From Chitinophaga sp. S165 (GTDB taxonomy: Bacteria > Bacteroidota > Bacteroidia > Chitinophagales > Chitinophagaceae): a DNA stretch of 64,000 bases. The notes beneath the pieces are model-generated. The model ran no database searches. It had not been told where the DNA came from and saw nothing but the letters and a program-made list of their open reading frames with translations. The position numbers and the translations under genes are program-made. Where the stretch lies: the NCBI RefSeq assembly GCF_003182155.1, contig NZ_QGTG01000003.1, forward strand, positions 1 to 64,000, in the 5' to 3' direction. Shown here piece by piece: positions 43,761-53,628 of the stretch. The first letter of the stretch is position 1; each line of letters begins with the position of its first letter.

Positions 43761-44900
43761 TTACTGGTAGATTGTTTGGAGAAGCTCCCGGTAGGGGGCA
43801 TGCATATGGTGGATGAAGATGTTCTTTCCGTCGAATATATATTTACGGTCGTAGTCTGCGTCCGGATGCAGGATGACAGGTATTCCGGCGGGCATATAAT
43901 TATGGCTGGAGACAAATTCTGGCGGCATATAACCCGGGATAGCCTTACGCACTCTTCCCGCCAGCTGTTTACCCAATAACTTCTGCATCCGGCGGCTGGC
44001 CCTCCGGGTGCTGCGGTCTAACCTGTTGTACATGGATTTCACTACGAGGCGGACGATAATATTTTGTTTTTTCAGTGCTCCTTTAACGGTCATAAAGGGA
44101 TTAGGGGTGTTAAAGTCGCCCGTGGTTTGCAGCGAGAAGGGCGTTTCCGGCACCCAGTCGCGCGTATTGACCACCCGGTATCCCCAACCATTGCGGGTAA
44201 TAAAATCGAAGTCGTAGGCGTAATAGAGATTACCCGGTTTGGGGGCAGCACTGCAATAGGTTTTATAGGTAATGTCTTTTGGAAGATCGGGGTCGTCCAG
44301 ATATTCCAGGTAAGAGCGGAGCAGGAAACTGATAGCGCCTCCCTGGCTATGGCCGGATATCAGGAAATTACGGGCCCCTTTCCGGTAGTATTCTTTGACA
44401 TGGGCAACGATATCGGGTGCCATACTGGCCAGCGCCAGTGTCCATCCGGCATGTACATAAGCATTACTGTCTTTCGCCAGGCGGTAACGGAAAACGGCGC
44501 TATCGTTCAGTTTAAGCGCTCCTATTGCGGGAATCATACCTGCATGAAAATTCTCCAGCCAGGATTCTTTTTGTCCGATAGTACCACGAATGCTGATAAT
44601 GATCGTCTGGTCGTTCCTTACCCACAGGTCCCAGCGGTTGTAAAGGCCTGTTTCCGGGGAACGGTATACCAGCCGGGCATGTTGGGGAGGAGGGATCTTC
44701 ACGTTGGTCCAGGGGGTATCGGCGTGAAGGAAGTCGATATCCAGCAGTTCCGCATATTCCTGCGGGTCAAAACCTGGCTTGAGTTGTTGAGCGATAAGCG
44801 GTGTGGACTGAAAGAATATCCAGAGGGTTATAACAAGTGACGGGCAAATCAATTTTGGGGCCTGCCAGCCTGCTGAGATACTGTTTAATGTATTATTCAT
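43761..44900 (-). CDS. Class 3 lipase family protein
   Basis: A 379-residue protein with a signal peptide ending near PLIAQQ (about 40). The alpha/beta hydrolase nucleophile elbow is FLISGHSQGGAISFL (about 184-198), with the catalytic Ser in GHSQGG. The IIISIRGTIGQKESWLENF strand-turn is typical of fungal-type class 3 lipases. It should hydrolyse lipid esters outside the cytoplasm. It starts only about 20 bp after the terminator of the upstream gene, so its promoter position is unclear. Confidence 0.85.
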   Translation of the reverse strand: MNNTLNSISAGWQAPKLICPSLVITLWIFFQSTPLIAQQLKPGFDPQEYAELLDIDFLHADTPWTNVKIPPPQHARLVYRSPETGLYNRWDLWVRNDQTIIISIRGTIGQKESWLENFHAGMIPAIGALKLNDSAVFRYRLAKDSNAYVHAGWTLALASMAPDIVAHVKEYYRKGARNFLISGHSQGGAISFLLRSYLEYLDDPDLPKDITYKTYCSAAPKPGNLYYAYDFDFITRNGWGYRVVNTRDWVPETPFSLQTTGDFNTPNPFMTVKGALKKQNIIVRLVVKSMYNRLDRSTRRASRRMQKLLGKQLAGRVRKAIPGYMPPEFVSSHNYMPAGIPVILHPDADYDRKYIFDGKNIFIHHMHAPYRELLQTIYQ

Positions 44901-44920
44901 ATCCTGGCATTGTATAAATA

Positions 44921-44956
44921 AAAATAGTCCATAGTTGTTGAACTATGGACTATTTT
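44921..44956 (-). terminator. Strong 16-bp terminator
   Basis: AAAATAGTCCATAGTT (44921-44936) is the exact reverse complement of AACTATGGACTATTTT (44941-44956), loop GTTG. It ends the MG2/plug-protein transcript before the lipase gene. Confidence 0.85.
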
Positions 44957-44976
44957 TTGTCGGCCAGGGACTATAA

Positions 44977-47442
44977 TTATTGCAATAGCTGCTCTGTACG
45001 TCCTACGGAACCATCTTCACCCATACCTTCTACTACTATACGGAAACGTCTTGTAAAGTCGTTGTTATAGAAGGAGATCTTGGCGGTATGTGTCAGCGTA
45101 TCTGCTACCAGGTTTGCATTCCAGTAGAGGGTCAGCCTTTTATCCTGCAGGATGTGAATTTCCTTACGAACGGTGTAATCCGGTGCGTAGAATTCTTTCA
45201 TGATGTCATAACCGCCTTTCTGATATTTTTCAAAGCCGCGTGTATCGACGTCGCTTTTACTATCGCCGCCTTTCCTGGTGTATACTGCAATGGCGCCGGA
45301 GCTACCACCGAAACCACCTACGAAGGTAGGGCGTAATACCTTGATGAAGGCCACATCACCGATGTTGATGTTATTCAGCATATTGATGTTGGTAGGCATT
45401 TCGTTCAGGAACAGTACCGGAGGACCACCACGCCAGGTCAGGGCCGGGCCGGTGGTAGGATCGCTCAGATTAACCGTCAGACCAGGAACTTTAGACTGGA
45501 GGTACTGGAAGATGCTCAGGCTTCCGGGTTCGTCCCTTGTCAGGTCGAAACCGTAACCATCACCCGCGCTGAACATACCTGTAGCATAACGTTTTTCAAC
45601 TGTTTCAGCTTTGCTGAGACGTTTTTCACGAACGTTGATCTCTTTCAGGAAGATCGGTTTTCCGCGGATGGATCTGCTCACTGCGGAGTTTTCAGCTACA
45701 GTAGCGAGATAGCTGGATAATACCCTGCTTTCTATTTCTAAGGTAGTTCTGAAAGGATAAGGCAATGTTACCGTTTCTTTTTTCTCAAAGAAGTGCGGTT
45801 CAAATTTCACGTTTACGTCCTTCCATGATTTGTTAGGATCGTTGGCGCGGTAGAATACGTTGATGGTATCTACGAACTGCAGGCGGTCAATAGCAAATTC
45901 ACCTTTATCGTTAGTAGTAACGGAAGAGAATGCGGTAGAAGTATCGATCGGTTGTTTCAGGATGAAATCCACTTTACCGTTTGACAGGGCGCTGGCGCCT
46001 TTGTTGGTAGTAGCCACACCTCTCAGGAGTAAGCCCTGTTCGTAAGGGAACTTAACATCAGGCATGAAGTTGTGGAGGATCTTTTCCCAGCTGAATCTTC
46101 TCCAGCCGTTGGTCATCATCACCAGGTCCAGACCCTGAAGGGTGGCAGGCTCTGTATCTTTGAAGTACTGGGCAGGATTAGCTATATAACCTTTGATATC
46201 GGAAGTGAGGAGCAGGTTAGAGATGATGTTGTTCTCGTCCTGATCTTTCACGATCTGGTCAGCATCGGTAATAGAAACGGACAAGCTGGTAAGCATGGTG
46301 TCCGGGATCTTTATTTCCAGTGTGTTCTTCTGTCTTGGCTGGGTATTGATAGCTGTATTCTGCAGGGTGAGTGACAGGAAGTCGTTCTTTCTTACGAAAG
46401 CGAGCCTTTCCGCCATTGGTAAACCTTCGCTGTTGAAGATAGTCAGCTGAATGATACCTGAAGGCAATTCTTTAGTAGGTATAAAACCGCTCATCTGGCC
46501 TTCCGCTGCATTCAGTTTTGCTTTGTACACGATGTGCTGCTGCATTTGCGCAACGATCATCATGTTATTGTATACCGGATTATCTTTTGTCGCAGGTAAG
46601 GTTTGATAGAAAATGCGGGTGCCTTTATTGAAGACTTTAAGACCTACGCCTGCCGCTTTAACAACCGGCAGCAGTATTGTTTTCTGCTGGCCTTTGGCTG
46701 TTTGGATCAGGGCTTTATAAGTTTCTCCTGCAGTAGGGGTGATGTCGAACATACCCATACCGTCGCGGGTAGTTTTTACCAAAGCTACTGTTTCTCCTTT
46801 CAGGTTCTGGATGATACCATTTACCTCCTGAGGATAACCTTGCTGATCGATAGCTTTGAACGCAACACGGCCGGCAACGCCAGCGATCAGGTTACCGCCT
46901 TCAGGGAAGAAGTTTACGGCGAAGTCGTTAGAAACTGCTTTAGGAGTAGGACCAACTGGCTTAGCCGGATCGAATATTTCGATGTTTTTGTAGAAGAGAT
47001 ATTCGGCGTCAAAGTTCAGCATCCATGCAGTGTATGCACGCAGCTGGTATTGACCCGGTTTAGAACTTTCCGGCAGTTCGAATGCACCGGAACCGGTAGC
47101 ACCACCGACAGAGATCAATTTTTTATTTACTACGTTGCCGGATTTATCCACCAGCTCAACGTACAGGTTTGTCGCTGAAAGTGATGGCTGGCCTTGTAGC
47201 AAAACATACGCTTTGAACCACATGGTTTCCCCTGCGGCGTAGTAGTCCTTATCCAGGTGCAGGTAAACCTTTTCCTGCGGGAAGCGTTTGCTGTACGCTT
47301 CCAATGCCTGCGTGATTTTATCCTGCCATTCGTCGGCGGGATAAAACGCAAGGGCGCCGGTAACACCCAGCAGACAGACTGGGAGAAGCCACCTTAGGCG
47401 ATTTCGTTTTTTAGAGAACACAGATTGCATGTGGAACAACAT
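44977..47442 (-). CDS. MG2-domain and TonB-plug-domain exported protein
   Basis: An 821-residue protein with a signal or anchor at about 15-35; the start may be residue 1 or 5. A macroglobulin-type MG2 domain opens with VYLHLDKDYYAAGETMWFKAYV (about 60-81), followed by further Ig-like domains. Near 640-735 is a TonB-receptor plug-like domain (SLSIFQYLQSKVPGLTV, PVLFLNEMPTNINMLNNI, GGSSGAIAVYTRKG), but no beta-barrel follows. This architecture is common in Bacteroidota and has no settled function. It is probably anchored at the outer membrane or periplasmic. Confidence 0.8.
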   Translation of the reverse strand: MLFHMQSVFSKKRNRLRWLLPVCLLGVTGALAFYPADEWQDKITQALEAYSKRFPQEKVYLHLDKDYYAAGETMWFKAYVLLQGQPSLSATNLYVELVDKSGNVVNKKLISVGGATGSGAFELPESSKPGQYQLRAYTAWMLNFDAEYLFYKNIEIFDPAKPVGPTPKAVSNDFAVNFFPEGGNLIAGVAGRVAFKAIDQQGYPQEVNGIIQNLKGETVALVKTTRDGMGMFDITPTAGETYKALIQTAKGQQKTILLPVVKAAGVGLKVFNKGTRIFYQTLPATKDNPVYNNMMIVAQMQQHIVYKAKLNAAEGQMSGFIPTKELPSGIIQLTIFNSEGLPMAERLAFVRKNDFLSLTLQNTAINTQPRQKNTLEIKIPDTMLTSLSVSITDADQIVKDQDENNIISNLLLTSDIKGYIANPAQYFKDTEPATLQGLDLVMMTNGWRRFSWEKILHNFMPDVKFPYEQGLLLRGVATTNKGASALSNGKVDFILKQPIDTSTAFSSVTTNDKGEFAIDRLQFVDTINVFYRANDPNKSWKDVNVKFEPHFFEKKETVTLPYPFRTTLEIESRVLSSYLATVAENSAVSRSIRGKPIFLKEINVREKRLSKAETVEKRYATGMFSAGDGYGFDLTRDEPGSLSIFQYLQSKVPGLTVNLSDPTTGPALTWRGGPPVLFLNEMPTNINMLNNINIGDVAFIKVLRPTFVGGFGGSSGAIAVYTRKGGDSKSDVDTRGFEKYQKGGYDIMKEFYAPDYTVRKEIHILQDKRLTLYWNANLVADTLTHTAKISFYNNDFTRRFRIVVEGMGEDGSVGRTEQLLQ

Positions 47443-47602
47443 TTTGCGGACAATATAGTATCAAAAAATATAATATGCAAAGTAGCATGAAAAATTAATA
47501 TATACAAATAATGTTATTGGTAGTTAATAAATTAGAATGTCCCGGCTTTGAATTATTATTGCGGCTGGATTGTGATTTTAGAAAACTCCGTGATATAAAA
47601 AC

Positions 47603-48835
47603 ATGGTAAACAAGAGATTAGTAGTAATAGGGGGTGGAGCCGCCGGTTTTTTCTGTGCAGTGAACGCCGCTCGCCTTCATAGTCAACTGGAAGTCATATT
47701 AATAGAAAAAAGTAATAAACTTTTATCTAAAGTGAAAGTTTCGGGCGGAGGAAGGTGTAATGTAACGCATAATGCTCCGGATATATTATATATGTCAAAA
47801 CGTTATCCGAGAGGACAACACTTTGTAAAGAAGTCTTTCAGCCGGTTTTTTGTGCCAGATACGATCAGCTGGTTTAAGGAAAGAGGTGTTACGTTGAAAG
47901 CTGAAGCAGATGGCAGGATGTTTCCGGTAACGGACAATTCCCAGACCATCATCGACTGCCTGCTGAAAGATGCAGACAGGTATGGTGTAAAGATCAGGAC
48001 GAGTGTAGCTGTTGATGAACTGGTGAGCACGGATAAAGGCTGGGAAGTACGCTTGCATGACGGCGGGGTTTTGAAAACTGATTTCGTTTGTGTGGCAGCG
48101 GGGGGGTATGCACAGCTGGACAAATTTGCCTGGTTACAATCGACAGGGCATGAGATCATAGCGCCCATGCCTTCGCTGTTTACGTTCAATATGCCCGGCA
48201 ATCCTATTACCACCCTGATGGGGGTGAGTGTGGAGGAAGCGCATGTGAAGATAGCCGGTACTAAACTGCAGGAACAGGGACCATTACTGATCACCCACTG
48301 GGGCATGAGCGGGCCATGTGTATTACGGCTTTCAGCCTGGGGCGCAAGGGAATTGGGTGCCCTGCAATACCAGTTCACGGCGTTGATCAACTGGTTGCCT
48401 GCATTTAATGAAAACAGCTTACGGGAAGAAATACAAGGTCTGCGCTTTGACCTGGGAGGTCAGAAAATGCATCATAAGAACCCTTTTGGACTACCAGCGC
48501 GTTTATGGCAGTTCTTCCTGCAACAATCAGGAATAGGAGAGGATGTACGGTGGGCAGATATGCCAGCGAAAGAGCAGTATAAACTGATAAAATATCTGAC
48601 GGCTATGGAATGCCCTGTAAAAGGAAAAACAACTTTCAAAGAAGAGTTTGTGACCTGTGGCGGTATAAAACTATCTGAAATAGATCCTGCCACAATGGAG
48701 AGCAAACTTGCGCCAGGATTATTCTTTGCCGGTGAAGTGATGGATGTTGATGGTATTACCGGAGGCTTTAACTTTCAGCATGCATGGACAAGTGGCTGGG
48801 TAGCAGCAAGTACTATTGCAGGGAGATTGGTATAG
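47603..48835 (+). CDS. HI0933/YhiN-type NAD(P)/FAD-dependent oxidoreductase
   Basis: A 410-residue flavoprotein. The N-terminal FAD loop VVIGGGAAGFFCAVNAAR (about 7-24) is followed by SGGGRCNVTHNA, the family hallmark. The C-terminal end GGFNFQHAWTSGW (about 388-400) carries the second FAD contact. Family members (YhiN, BaiN) reduce unsaturated substrates or act on sulfur; the substrate here is unknown. It converges with the kinase gene. Confidence 0.9.
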   Translation: MVNKRLVVIGGGAAGFFCAVNAARLHSQLEVILIEKSNKLLSKVKVSGGGRCNVTHNAPDILYMSKRYPRGQHFVKKSFSRFFVPDTISWFKERGVTLKAEADGRMFPVTDNSQTIIDCLLKDADRYGVKIRTSVAVDELVSTDKGWEVRLHDGGVLKTDFVCVAAGGYAQLDKFAWLQSTGHEIIAPMPSLFTFNMPGNPITTLMGVSVEEAHVKIAGTKLQEQGPLLITHWGMSGPCVLRLSAWGARELGALQYQFTALINWLPAFNENSLREEIQGLRFDLGGQKMHHKNPFGLPARLWQFFLQQSGIGEDVRWADMPAKEQYKLIKYLTAMECPVKGKTTFKEEFVTCGGIKLSEIDPATMESKLAPGLFFAGEVMDVDGITGGFNFQHAWTSGWVAASTIAGRLV

Positions 48836-48859
48836 TATAAAGCTGTCGCCGGATGACGC

Positions 48860-49483
48860 TTACAGGTAATGAATACCCGGTTCGTAATCTTTGCCGAGGG
48901 CCAGTAACAGCTTATCAAAATCGCCCGGGTTCTTCACAAAATCCACTTTCGTCATGTCTACCATCAGGGTACGAACGGGATGCTGGCGGATATACTGCAT
49001 GTACATATCGTGCACATTAACGAGGTATTCGTCTGCGATCTGCTGTTCATAAGAACGGTTACGGTGTTTGATATTCTGCTGTAATTTAAGAATGGGGGCG
49101 TTCAGGAAGATGAGCAGGTCTGGTTGTACCAGCTGCGGATTGATAATATCGAACAGTTTCTGATAGAGACTATATTCTTCTTCTTTCAGGTTAATTTTTG
49201 CGAACAGGAGGCTCTTGATAAAAAGATAATCAGACACGACAAGATCGCTGAACATATCCTGTATCTGGAGCATGTCTTTCAGCTGTTTATAACGTTCGGC
49301 CATGAAGAAGAGCTCCAATGGAAAGGCATATTGCTGGGGCTTTTCATAAAACTTTGGCAGGAAGGGATTATCTGCAAATTCTTCCAGGATCAGTTTTGCG
49401 TTAAAGTGTGCTGCGAGTTTGGTGGCCAGGGTCGTTTTTCCTGCGCCGATGTTACCTTCTATAGTGATGTATCTGTAATTCAT
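48860..49483 (-). CDS. Deoxynucleoside kinase
   Basis: A 207-residue P-loop kinase: YITIEGNIGAGKTTLATKLA (about 5-24), the ERY segment AERYKQLKDM, DYLFIKSLLFA and the LID-type region around QQNIKHRNRSYEQ. It phosphorylates deoxynucleosides for salvage (dG/dA/dC-type branch). It starts 18 nt after folK and is probably co-transcribed. Confidence 0.9.
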   Translation of the reverse strand: MNYRYITIEGNIGAGKTTLATKLAAHFNAKLILEEFADNPFLPKFYEKPQQYAFPLELFFMAERYKQLKDMLQIQDMFSDLVVSDYLFIKSLLFAKINLKEEEYSLYQKLFDIINPQLVQPDLLIFLNAPILKLQQNIKHRNRSYEQQIADEYLVNVHDMYMQYIRQHPVRTLMVDMTKVDFVKNPGDFDKLLLALGKDYEPGIHYL

Positions 49484-49501
49484 GGACCGGTTGTAGATGG
49501 T

Positions 49502-49993
49502 TTAGCTTACGCCGTTATATTTTACGGCTGGTAGTTCGTCTGTGCAGTTGTCAAGTAAAGTGCTGACAGACTGGTGTAGTACAGGATGTTGCCAGTCGGG
49601 GAGTATTTCCCGGAGGGGAACCAGTACAAATTGTCTGAACTGCATTTGAGGGTGCGGGACCTTCAGGTCGGGCTGATTGATAACGTCATCATTATAAAAG
49701 ATGATATCAATGTCAATGACCCGGGCGCCCCATTTCTGACGGCGGATGCGGCCGATATTATGCTCTATGGCTAATACGGTCTCAAGGAGCGTTCGTGCAT
49801 CCATGTCTGTTGACACCAGGAGGGCCTGATTAAGGTAGTCTGGCTGTTCTACGTGGCCCCAGGCAGCCGTCTCGTAAAGGGCGGAAATTTTTTCCACCTT
49901 CCCTATCTGCTTATCTATCTGCTCTACAGCCTGTTGTAAATGACCGGTACGGTCACCCAGATTGCCACCTATAAGTAATATTGCTTTATTCAT
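49502..49993 (-). CDS. folK: 2-amino-4-hydroxy-6-hydroxymethyldihydropteridine diphosphokinase (FolK)
   Basis: A 163-residue enzyme with ILLIGGNLGDRTGHLQQA (about 5-22), YETAAWG, the signature GRIRRQKWGARVIDIDIIFYND (about 95-116) and VPHPQMQFRQFVLVPL. It transfers pyrophosphate from ATP to the pterin in folate synthesis. The upstream CAAAAGTA (50009-50016), read on the minus strand as TACTTTTG, fits a -7 element. Confidence 0.93.
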   Translation of the reverse strand: MNKAILLIGGNLGDRTGHLQQAVEQIDKQIGKVEKISALYETAAWGHVEQPDYLNQALLVSTDMDARTLLETVLAIEHNIGRIRRQKWGARVIDIDIIFYNDDVINQPDLKVPHPQMQFRQFVLVPLREILPDWQHPVLHQSVSTLLDNCTDELPAVKYNGVS

Positions 49994-50082
49994 GTATCTT
50001 CAACGGCCCAAAAGTATACATATTCTTTATTTTTGGAAAAAGAAGACGACCGGCAGGTCCATTAAAACTAAATCTTCCATAA

Positions 50083-51846
50083 ATGCGTAGCTTTTTTAAA
50101 ATTTTCTTTGCCGTTCTACTGGCCTTCATCGTGATCTCCGTACTTGGGGTGTTCATCCTGATGGGAGTTGTTGTTAAAGCGGTTAGCCCCGAAGCTGTTA
50201 CTATATCGCCAAACGGAGTGCTGGTACTGGAAACCAGTCAGCCTTATACCGAACAGAAGATCGTTAATCCGGTAAACGCCGTGTTGCGCCAGGGGCCGAA
50301 AGAGACCCCGGGGCTTTACAATGTGGTACGCCTGATCAGAAAAGCAGAAACTGATGATAATATCAAAGGGATCTATCTGAAGGCCGACAACAATGCGAAC
50401 GGGTTTGCCACTAATGAAGAAGTGCGTAATGCACTGCTGCATTTCAAGCAGTCTGGCAAGTTCATTTATGCTTACGGAGAGGTAATGGACCAGAAGGCCT
50501 ATTATATGGCCTCCCTGGCAGACAAGATATATGTGCATCCGAAAGGAGGACTGGAATTCAGTGGTTTCTTTACGCAGCTGACCTTCCTGAAAGGAACGCT
50601 GGAGAAACTGGAGATCCAGCCGCAGATCTTTTACGACGGCCGTTTCAAGAGCGCTACCGAGCCTTTACGTGAAACGCAGATGACGGTAGCAAACCGTATT
50701 CAGACAAATGCTTACCTGGGAGACCTGTATGGCAATTTCCTGAAAAACATAGGTGCTTCAAGAAAAATAGATACAGCCACATTACACCGTTATGCGAACG
50801 AAGGACTGATCCAGGAGGCTGCTGATGCGCTGAAATATAAACTGGTAGATGGTCTGAAGTATAACGACGAGGTGATGGACGAGATCAAATCAAGACTGGG
50901 TAAAGAAGGGGATGACAAGGTGAATTTCATTTCCCTTTCCAAATATGAGAGCGCTACAGATATTGCTACCGGTAAAGGAGAAGACAGCAAGATAGCGTTG
51001 ATCTATGCAGAAGGAAATATTGTAGGCGGTGATAGTGAGGAGGAGACTACGATCAGCAGTGGTCACTTTGTGAAACTCATTCGTGAGGCAAGACAGGACA
51101 AGAATGTTAAAGCCATCGTTTTCCGTGTGAACTCTCCGGGAGGAAGTGCACTGGCGTCAGAGTCGATCTGGCGTGAGCTTGTACTGGCAAAAAAGAGCAA
51201 ACCGGTGGTAGTGTCCATGGGGGATTATGCAGCGTCGGGAGGCTATTATATTTCCTGTATGGCGGACTCTATTTTTGCAGAACCGAACACGCTGACAGGT
51301 TCTATCGGTGTATTTGCCGTACTACCGAACCTGCAGGGTTTCTTTAAGAATAAACTGGGTGTGACGTTTGATGGCGTGAAGACAGCACAGTATGCTGATC
51401 TGGGTAATACTTCCCGTCCGCTGACAGAAATTGAGAAGAAGTTTATCCAAAACTCGGTTGACAGCATTTACAGTACTTTCAAGGGTCGTGTGGTGGAAGG
51501 CCGTAAACTGAGCGGACCGATCGTGGACAGCATTGCACAGGGACGTGTATGGAGCGGTATACAGGCGAAACAACTGGGACTGGTGGACAGGATCGGTGGT
51601 ATTGATGATGCGATCAAATGTGCTGCGAAACTGGCAAAAGTTGGTGAGTTCCGTTTGAGGGAATATCCTGAACCGCAGGAACCGTTCGCTAAATTTATGA
51701 AGTCATTTAACGATAACAGCCATATTGAGGCTGCTATTAAGAGTGAGCTTGGCGACCAGTATACACTGTATAAGCAGATCAAACATCTGAAAGAAATGAA
51801 CGGAGAGATACAGGCAAAGTTGCCTTATGTGATGGAAATCAGGTAA
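50083..51846 (+). CDS. sppA: Signal peptide peptidase SppA
   Basis: A 587-residue protein of the long (67 kDa) SppA form, with an N-terminal membrane helix (about 8-30). The catalytic lysine lies in YDGRFKSATEPLRE (about 190) in the first half. The serine is in GDYAASGGYYISCMAD (about 390) in the second half, after RVNSPGGSALASE. It cleaves leftover signal peptides in the inner membrane. TATTTTTG (50028-50035) fits a -7 element, 47 bp upstream of the start. Confidence 0.93.
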   Translation: MRSFFKIFFAVLLAFIVISVLGVFILMGVVVKAVSPEAVTISPNGVLVLETSQPYTEQKIVNPVNAVLRQGPKETPGLYNVVRLIRKAETDDNIKGIYLKADNNANGFATNEEVRNALLHFKQSGKFIYAYGEVMDQKAYYMASLADKIYVHPKGGLEFSGFFTQLTFLKGTLEKLEIQPQIFYDGRFKSATEPLRETQMTVANRIQTNAYLGDLYGNFLKNIGASRKIDTATLHRYANEGLIQEAADALKYKLVDGLKYNDEVMDEIKSRLGKEGDDKVNFISLSKYESATDIATGKGEDSKIALIYAEGNIVGGDSEEETTISSGHFVKLIREARQDKNVKAIVFRVNSPGGSALASESIWRELVLAKKSKPVVVSMGDYAASGGYYISCMADSIFAEPNTLTGSIGVFAVLPNLQGFFKNKLGVTFDGVKTAQYADLGNTSRPLTEIEKKFIQNSVDSIYSTFKGRVVEGRKLSGPIVDSIAQGRVWSGIQAKQLGLVDRIGGIDDAIKCAAKLAKVGEFRLREYPEPQEPFAKFMKSFNDNSHIEAAIKSELGDQYTLYKQIKHLKEMNGEIQAKLPYVMEIR

Positions 51847-51867
51847 AACCAGACTTAAAATAGTATT

Positions 51868-51897
51868 AAACCTGCCTTTAACGGCAGGTTTTTTTAT
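51868..51897 (+). terminator. Terminator of sppA
   Basis: AAACCTGCC (51868-51876) pairs with GGCAGGTTT (51883-51891), loop TTTAAC, followed by a T run. Confidence 0.85.
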
Positions 51898-51961
51898 GGA
51901 AATGGGTAAAACAATAGTAGTTTTATGCGATTTTTTAAGAATAGACCAGCGTTAAGTAAGT

Positions 51962-53065
51962 ATGGCGGTTAAATATAATCAATGGAAGGCGCTGTTAGCC
52001 ATGGCAAAAGCGAGCCTGATAGGAATAGTCAGAAGCCCTTCAGCAGTAATCTTCAGCCTGGGGTTCCCCCTGGTTTTTATCCTTGTATTCGGCTTTATAG
52101 GCGATAATGGCATATCGGTGAAGGTAGGGGTGGACGCCGCTACAGATACCAGCAGTTACCTGTACCGGCAATTAACCCAGGAGAAAAGCCTGAAACTGAT
52201 CACTGGTAAGCCGGCTGCAGAAATGGAAGACGATCTGAAAAAGGGGCGTATTACTGCCATTATTCGTGTAACGTCCCTGCCCGCCCAGACTAAGGTACCT
52301 GGCTTTGATGTGAAGGTGCGTACGTCAACCGCTGCTACTGACAAGATCTCCTTATTTAACACTATACTGGCAGGCATTATTCATGGTGCGGATGACACTT
52401 ATTATCCCAGGGGCTCGGTAGCAAAACTGGAACCCGTAGAGGTGCTGCCGGGGCGCCGGTACAGAAGGATCGATTTCATCCTTCCGGGCCTGCTTAGCTT
52501 TTCCCTGTTAAGTGCGGCTGTGTTCAGCACTGCATTCCTCTTCTTCAGTCTACGTCAGACGCTGGTATTAAAACGTTTCTTCGCCACACCGATCCGGAGG
52601 CTTTATATAGTATTGGGAGAAGCACTCGCGCGCCTGATATTCCAGGTAGCTGGTGCTGTTATCATCATTGCCATTGGTTACTTTGCTTTCGGGTTTACGC
52701 TGGTACACGGATGGACCACCTTCTTTGAAATGCTGGTACTAACGTCGTTCGGCGTGATCGTATTTATGGGTTTCGGATTTGTGGTAAGTGGCATTGCGAA
52801 CAGTGAAAGCGCCATACCGCCTATCGCGAACGTGATCACATTACCACAGTTCCTGCTGGCGGGCACTTTTGTGGCAGTAGATGCATTCCCGTCCTGGTTA
52901 CAGCCGATATGCCGTATTATGCCGCTGACCTACCTGAATGATGCGTTCCGTAAGATCGCTTTCGAGGGGCAGCATTTATGGAACGTGGGACTTGAACTGG
53001 GGGTTATTGCACTCTGGGGAGTGGTCGTATACATCGTGGCAGTGCGGGTATTCAAGTGGGAATAG
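51962..53065 (+). CDS. ABC-2 type transporter permease
   Basis: A 367-residue membrane protein: one helix at about 20-45, an extracytoplasmic domain (about 50-170), then five helices including LSFSLLSAAVFSTAFLFFS and PPIANVITLPQFLLAGTFV, the ABC2_membrane pattern of YhfQ/NatB-like exporters. No ATPase gene is next to it, unusual for this family. It probably exports a drug or lipid with an ATPase from another locus. Confidence 0.85.
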   Translation: MAVKYNQWKALLAMAKASLIGIVRSPSAVIFSLGFPLVFILVFGFIGDNGISVKVGVDAATDTSSYLYRQLTQEKSLKLITGKPAAEMEDDLKKGRITAIIRVTSLPAQTKVPGFDVKVRTSTAATDKISLFNTILAGIIHGADDTYYPRGSVAKLEPVEVLPGRRYRRIDFILPGLLSFSLLSAAVFSTAFLFFSLRQTLVLKRFFATPIRRLYIVLGEALARLIFQVAGAVIIIAIGYFAFGFTLVHGWTTFFEMLVLTSFGVIVFMGFGFVVSGIANSESAIPPIANVITLPQFLLAGTFVAVDAFPSWLQPICRIMPLTYLNDAFRKIAFEGQHLWNVGLELGVIALWGVVVYIVAVRVFKWE

Positions 53066-53098
53066 GGATAAGTCTGGATTTTTTCCTACCTTTTGTAT

Positions 53099-53626
53099 AT
53101 GCAAGCCTTATTTATCGTACTTGGGGCACTTGCAGTGCTTATACCAGGTTTGTTCATTGTCAGCATGTTCCTGCCTGCTACAGTGAAGGTTGTGCGTGTC
53201 AGAGCCATCCCCGCATCTCTTTCAGAAGTTTTTGACCAGGTGAATGTATTACGTAACTGGGAGAAGTGGTCGCCCTGGCAGCAGTCAGATCCTATGATGA
53301 AGTTGTCTTACAACGATAAGAAAAGCGGGGAAGGGGCCGGTTATCAGTGGATAAGCAGGAACCGGAAAATAGGCAGGGGCTCAGTTACTATCACGGCGTC
53401 CCGGCCCAATAAACAGATCACTATCGAGATGCATTTCATGGAAAAAAAGGTCACGAAAGGGTATTTCCGTTTTGAGCCTTCAGGAAGAGGCACTCAGGTA
53501 ACCTGGAGCATGGCCATGGAAGTCGGCAGATATCCTGCCGGAAAGATCATGGGGTTGATGTTTGACAAATGGATAGGAAAAGATTTTGAAAGAGGGTTGG
53601 AAAACCTGGAGAAATTAGTAAAATAG
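53099..53626 (+). CDS. SRPBCC family protein with N-terminal membrane helix
   Basis: A 175-residue protein from the ATG at 53099. A hydrophobic helix at residues 5-25 is followed by an SRPBCC (START-like) fold: VFDQVNVLRNWEKWSPWQQSDP and GAGYQWIS...GSVTIT. It is membrane-tethered with the domain probably in the periplasm. It ends 2 nt before the next gene, which is a paralogue. Confidence 0.8.
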   Translation: MQALFIVLGALAVLIPGLFIVSMFLPATVKVVRVRAIPASLSEVFDQVNVLRNWEKWSPWQQSDPMMKLSYNDKKSGEGAGYQWISRNRKIGRGSVTITASRPNKQITIEMHFMEKKVTKGYFRFEPSGRGTQVTWSMAMEVGRYPAGKIMGLMFDKWIGKDFERGLENLEKLVK

Positions 53627-53628
53627 AT

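Noticed and set aside
44064..44840. 258-residue open frame opposite the lipase gene
   Set aside because: The opposite strand encodes a complete lipase with signal peptide and GHSQGG motif; this frame is a shadow.
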